DNA from: Bacillus andreraoultii
GTDB lineage: Bacteria; Bacillota; Bacilli; Bacillales; Caldibacillaceae
DNA: 64,000 nucleotides
Assembly (NCBI RefSeq): GCF_001244735.1
Contig: NZ_LN868937.1
Span: 79,501 to 143,500 of the forward strand
Direction: 5' to 3'
Positions within the stretch are counted from its first letter, which is position 1. Each line of letters starts with the position of its first letter. A program made the translations under genes and the position numbers. Below are positions 62,488 to 64,000 of this stretch, one piece after another. The notes beneath the pieces were generated by a model, which ran no database searches, was not told where the DNA came from, and saw only the letters and a list, made by a program, of their open reading frames with translations.

Positions 62488-64000
62488 ATGTATGAACCAG
62501 CAATAGAAGATTCATATCAAATCAGTCTTCAAAATATACGCTATTACTCGCAGTATATCTATTCAGGGATTGAAATTCTTCTCGTCATAAGAGGGGAAAT
62601 AGAGGTGACGGAAAATCAACATTCTTATCATTTGTATGAAAATGATCTTCTGCTTATTAATGCCAATCATGTACATGCAATCAAAGGGAATGAAGACAAT
62701 GTCGTTGTCATATTGCAAATACCCCTACAGTCAATTGAGCAACATTACCCAAAAATTCATGAATGTTATTTCGACTGCAATTCAGCAAAAAAGGATAGTG
62801 GGTTATATCTTCTATTAGATCAAATCCGTAAACTTTTAGCGGAAATTCTGATTGCTCATTATCAAAAGCAGGATGGAAGTGAACTTGAAATCAATAGTCT
62901 GATTTATAAATTAATCACACTATTGATCCGAAATTTTAAAACGACTTTTCTTGGACAGAAACAGAATGAAATGATTGGAATGAAGGATGAAAGAATAAGG
63001 GATATTCTTGCTTTTATCGAAAAAAATTACCGCAAGCAGATATCACTGGAGGAAATTGCCAAACAGCAATATTTATCCCTTTACTATTTATCTCGGTATT
63101 TCAAGCAGGAAGTTGGTGTTAGTTTTTCACAGTATGTAAAACAAGTTCGTTTGAAAGCTGCTGTTCATGAGCTTTTATATACTGACTATACGATTATTCA
63201 AGTTGCACTGAATAGTGGCTTTTCAAATGCGAAGGCGTTTAACAAGGCATTTAAAGAAACGTACCAGCAAACGCCTGCTGAGTATCGCAGTCTTCATAAA
63301 AAACAATCTGCTGATATCGAGGAAGTACATCATGTAAGTGACCAATATACATTGTTGACATCGCCTAATTTTTTAATAGAAATAAGTAAGTACATTTCGT
63401 CAAGTGGAAGAAATTCTACATCGATGGAACCAGCCGTTTCGGCGATTCATATTGACATTCCGCAAGAGCCTAATTTTGTTTTGGAAAAAGCCCACCGATT
63501 ACTAGTAATTGGCCAGCTGGAATATGCTTTACATGAAGAAGTCCAAGCAGAATTGCAGCTTATTCAGGAACTACTTCAATTTGAATATGTCTATTTCACG
63601 AATCTATTTTCTCCCACTTTTACGATCACAAATCCGCAATTGCAAATAGGCGGAGATTTTTATCATATTAATGTGTTATTCAGTAGGTTTCAAAAACTCG
63701 GTTTAGTGCCCTTCATCCGTGTCGAGTTTGAAAAGGAAGTTGAAAGCAGCTCTAATTATGTTCAATTGTTAGCTGAATTTTTACAGCAAAGTGTTCATTA
63801 TTTTGGCAGCGACTTTGTAGGAAAATGGCAGTTTGAATTAGCTTTTACAGAGTGGGGTGGTGTATCACGAGCCTTTTATCAAGATTTTTACCAAACTGTG
63901 AAAAAATGGACTTCTTCCGCTAAAGTTGGTCTTCATGTGCCATTTTCCTTAGAAACAGGAATCACAGCGCCTGTTAAGGATTTTTTAAAGCAATTCTCTA
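62488..64000 (+). CDS. AraC-family regulator, probably fused to a GH39-like domain (incomplete)
   Basis: The frame opens at ATG 62488 behind GAGGTGAATG and runs off the window after 504 codons. Residues 1-150 form a cupin-like ligand domain (SGIEILLVIRGEIEVTENQ, LLLINANHVHAI). Residues about 170-270 are the double HTH of AraC/XylS (ISLEEIAKQQYLSLYYLSRYF, IIQVALNSGFSNAKAFNKAF, TPAEYR). The rest has alternating strands and helices with FTNLFSPTF, GLVPFIRVEF and WQFELAFTEWGG, which recalls the GH39 (beta-xylosidase) barrel fused to AraC proteins in some Bacilli. It is likely to regulate sugar use. It lies outside the SCC-like element. Confidence 0.85.
   Translation, partial: MYEPAIEDSYQISLQNIRYYSQYIYSGIEILLVIRGEIEVTENQHSYHLYENDLLLINANHVHAIKGNEDNVVVILQIPLQSIEQHYPKIHECYFDCNSAKKDSGLYLLLDQIRKLLAEILIAHYQKQDGSELEINSLIYKLITLLIRNFKTTFLGQKQNEMIGMKDERIRDILAFIEKNYRKQISLEEIAKQQYLSLYYLSRYFKQEVGVSFSQYVKQVRLKAAVHELLYTDYTIIQVALNSGFSNAKAFNKAFKETYQQTPAEYRSLHKKQSADIEEVHHVSDQYTLLTSPNFLIEISKYISSSGRNSTSMEPAVSAIHIDIPQEPNFVLEKAHRLLVIGQLEYALHEEVQAELQLIQELLQFEYVYFTNLFSPTFTITNPQLQIGGDFYHINVLFSRFQKLGLVPFIRVEFEKEVESSSNYVQLLAEFLQQSVHYFGSDFVGKWQFELAFTEWGGVSRAFYQDFYQTVKKWTSSAKVGLHVPFSLETGITAPVKDFLKQFS

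Noticed and set aside
62636-62818. 60-residue frame in the right flank
   Set aside because: It lies out of frame within the AraC-type gene that opens at 62488, whose protein shows clear AraC domains.

Overview
The window is low-GC, Gram-positive chromosome from a member of the Bacillaceae; I cannot name the species. The evidence is the block rpsR - yybS - gdpP - rplI - dnaB - purA - walR - walK - walH - walI - walJ - htrA-like - CxxH/CxxC protein - rlmH (25.9-48.5 kb). This is the conserved origin-proximal order of Bacillus relatives. Shine-Dalgarno sites (AAGGAG/GGAGG) and sigma-A-like promoters fit this.

Region 1 (1-19.4 kb) looks like one dispersed anaerobic/nitric-oxide/metal-stress regulon. 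It holds a quinol-type NO reductase, two copies of a small cassette (HMA-domain protein, Ric-like di-iron protein, HMA-domain protein; the last HMA gene is dead in the left copy), and a P1B-type ATPase with an unusual CPG motif. It also holds thioredoxin, AhpD-like, Spx/ArsC-like, PNPOx-like and YHS small proteins, a DUF6448-type protein paired with a signal peptidase, and two Cys/His-rich Crp/Fnr regulators. FNR-type palindromes (TTGAT-N4-ATCAA and variants) stand before most of these transcription units, and both regulators carry the E-x-x-S-R recognition helix known to read TTGAT. A phage-derived ERF gene, an integrase fragment and a truncated UvrC paralogue interrupt the region.

Region 2 (19.4-27.7 kb) is accessory: a P-loop kinase-like gene with an apparent ATT start, an IS150-group element inserted in a terminator-like palindrome, a possible 24-residue hydrophobic peptide gene, a DUF2089-ABC transporter operon, rpsR with its own promoter and a candidate S6:S18 leader (no rpsF or ssb in the roughly 17 kb upstream within the window), and an ISL3 element with intact 8-bp target duplication.

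Region 3 (27.9-48.5 kb) is core: cyclic-di-AMP turnover, ribosome, replication, purine synthesis and the WalRK cell-wall system. It also has a DnaA-box cluster (42.6-42.8 kb) and a striking array of about nine 52-bp hairpin repeats (44.6-45.1 kb).

Region 4 (48.5-62.3 kb) is the most interesting part. It is a 13.75-kb element integrated exactly at the 3' end of rlmH between two 29-bp att copies that encode the same C-terminal peptide with synonymous codons. This is the architecture of staphylococcal SCC elements. It carries two large serine recombinases, a PLD-like plus Mrr-like nuclease pair, a helix-turn-helix protein cut by an IS66 element, an ApeA-like HEPN protein, and a coiled-coil membrane protein next to an AbiTii-domain protein. 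The cargo looks like anti-phage defence. Beyond the right att lies the tail of a second, related recombinase gene, so more than one such element has probably used this site. The window ends inside an AraC-type regulator gene.
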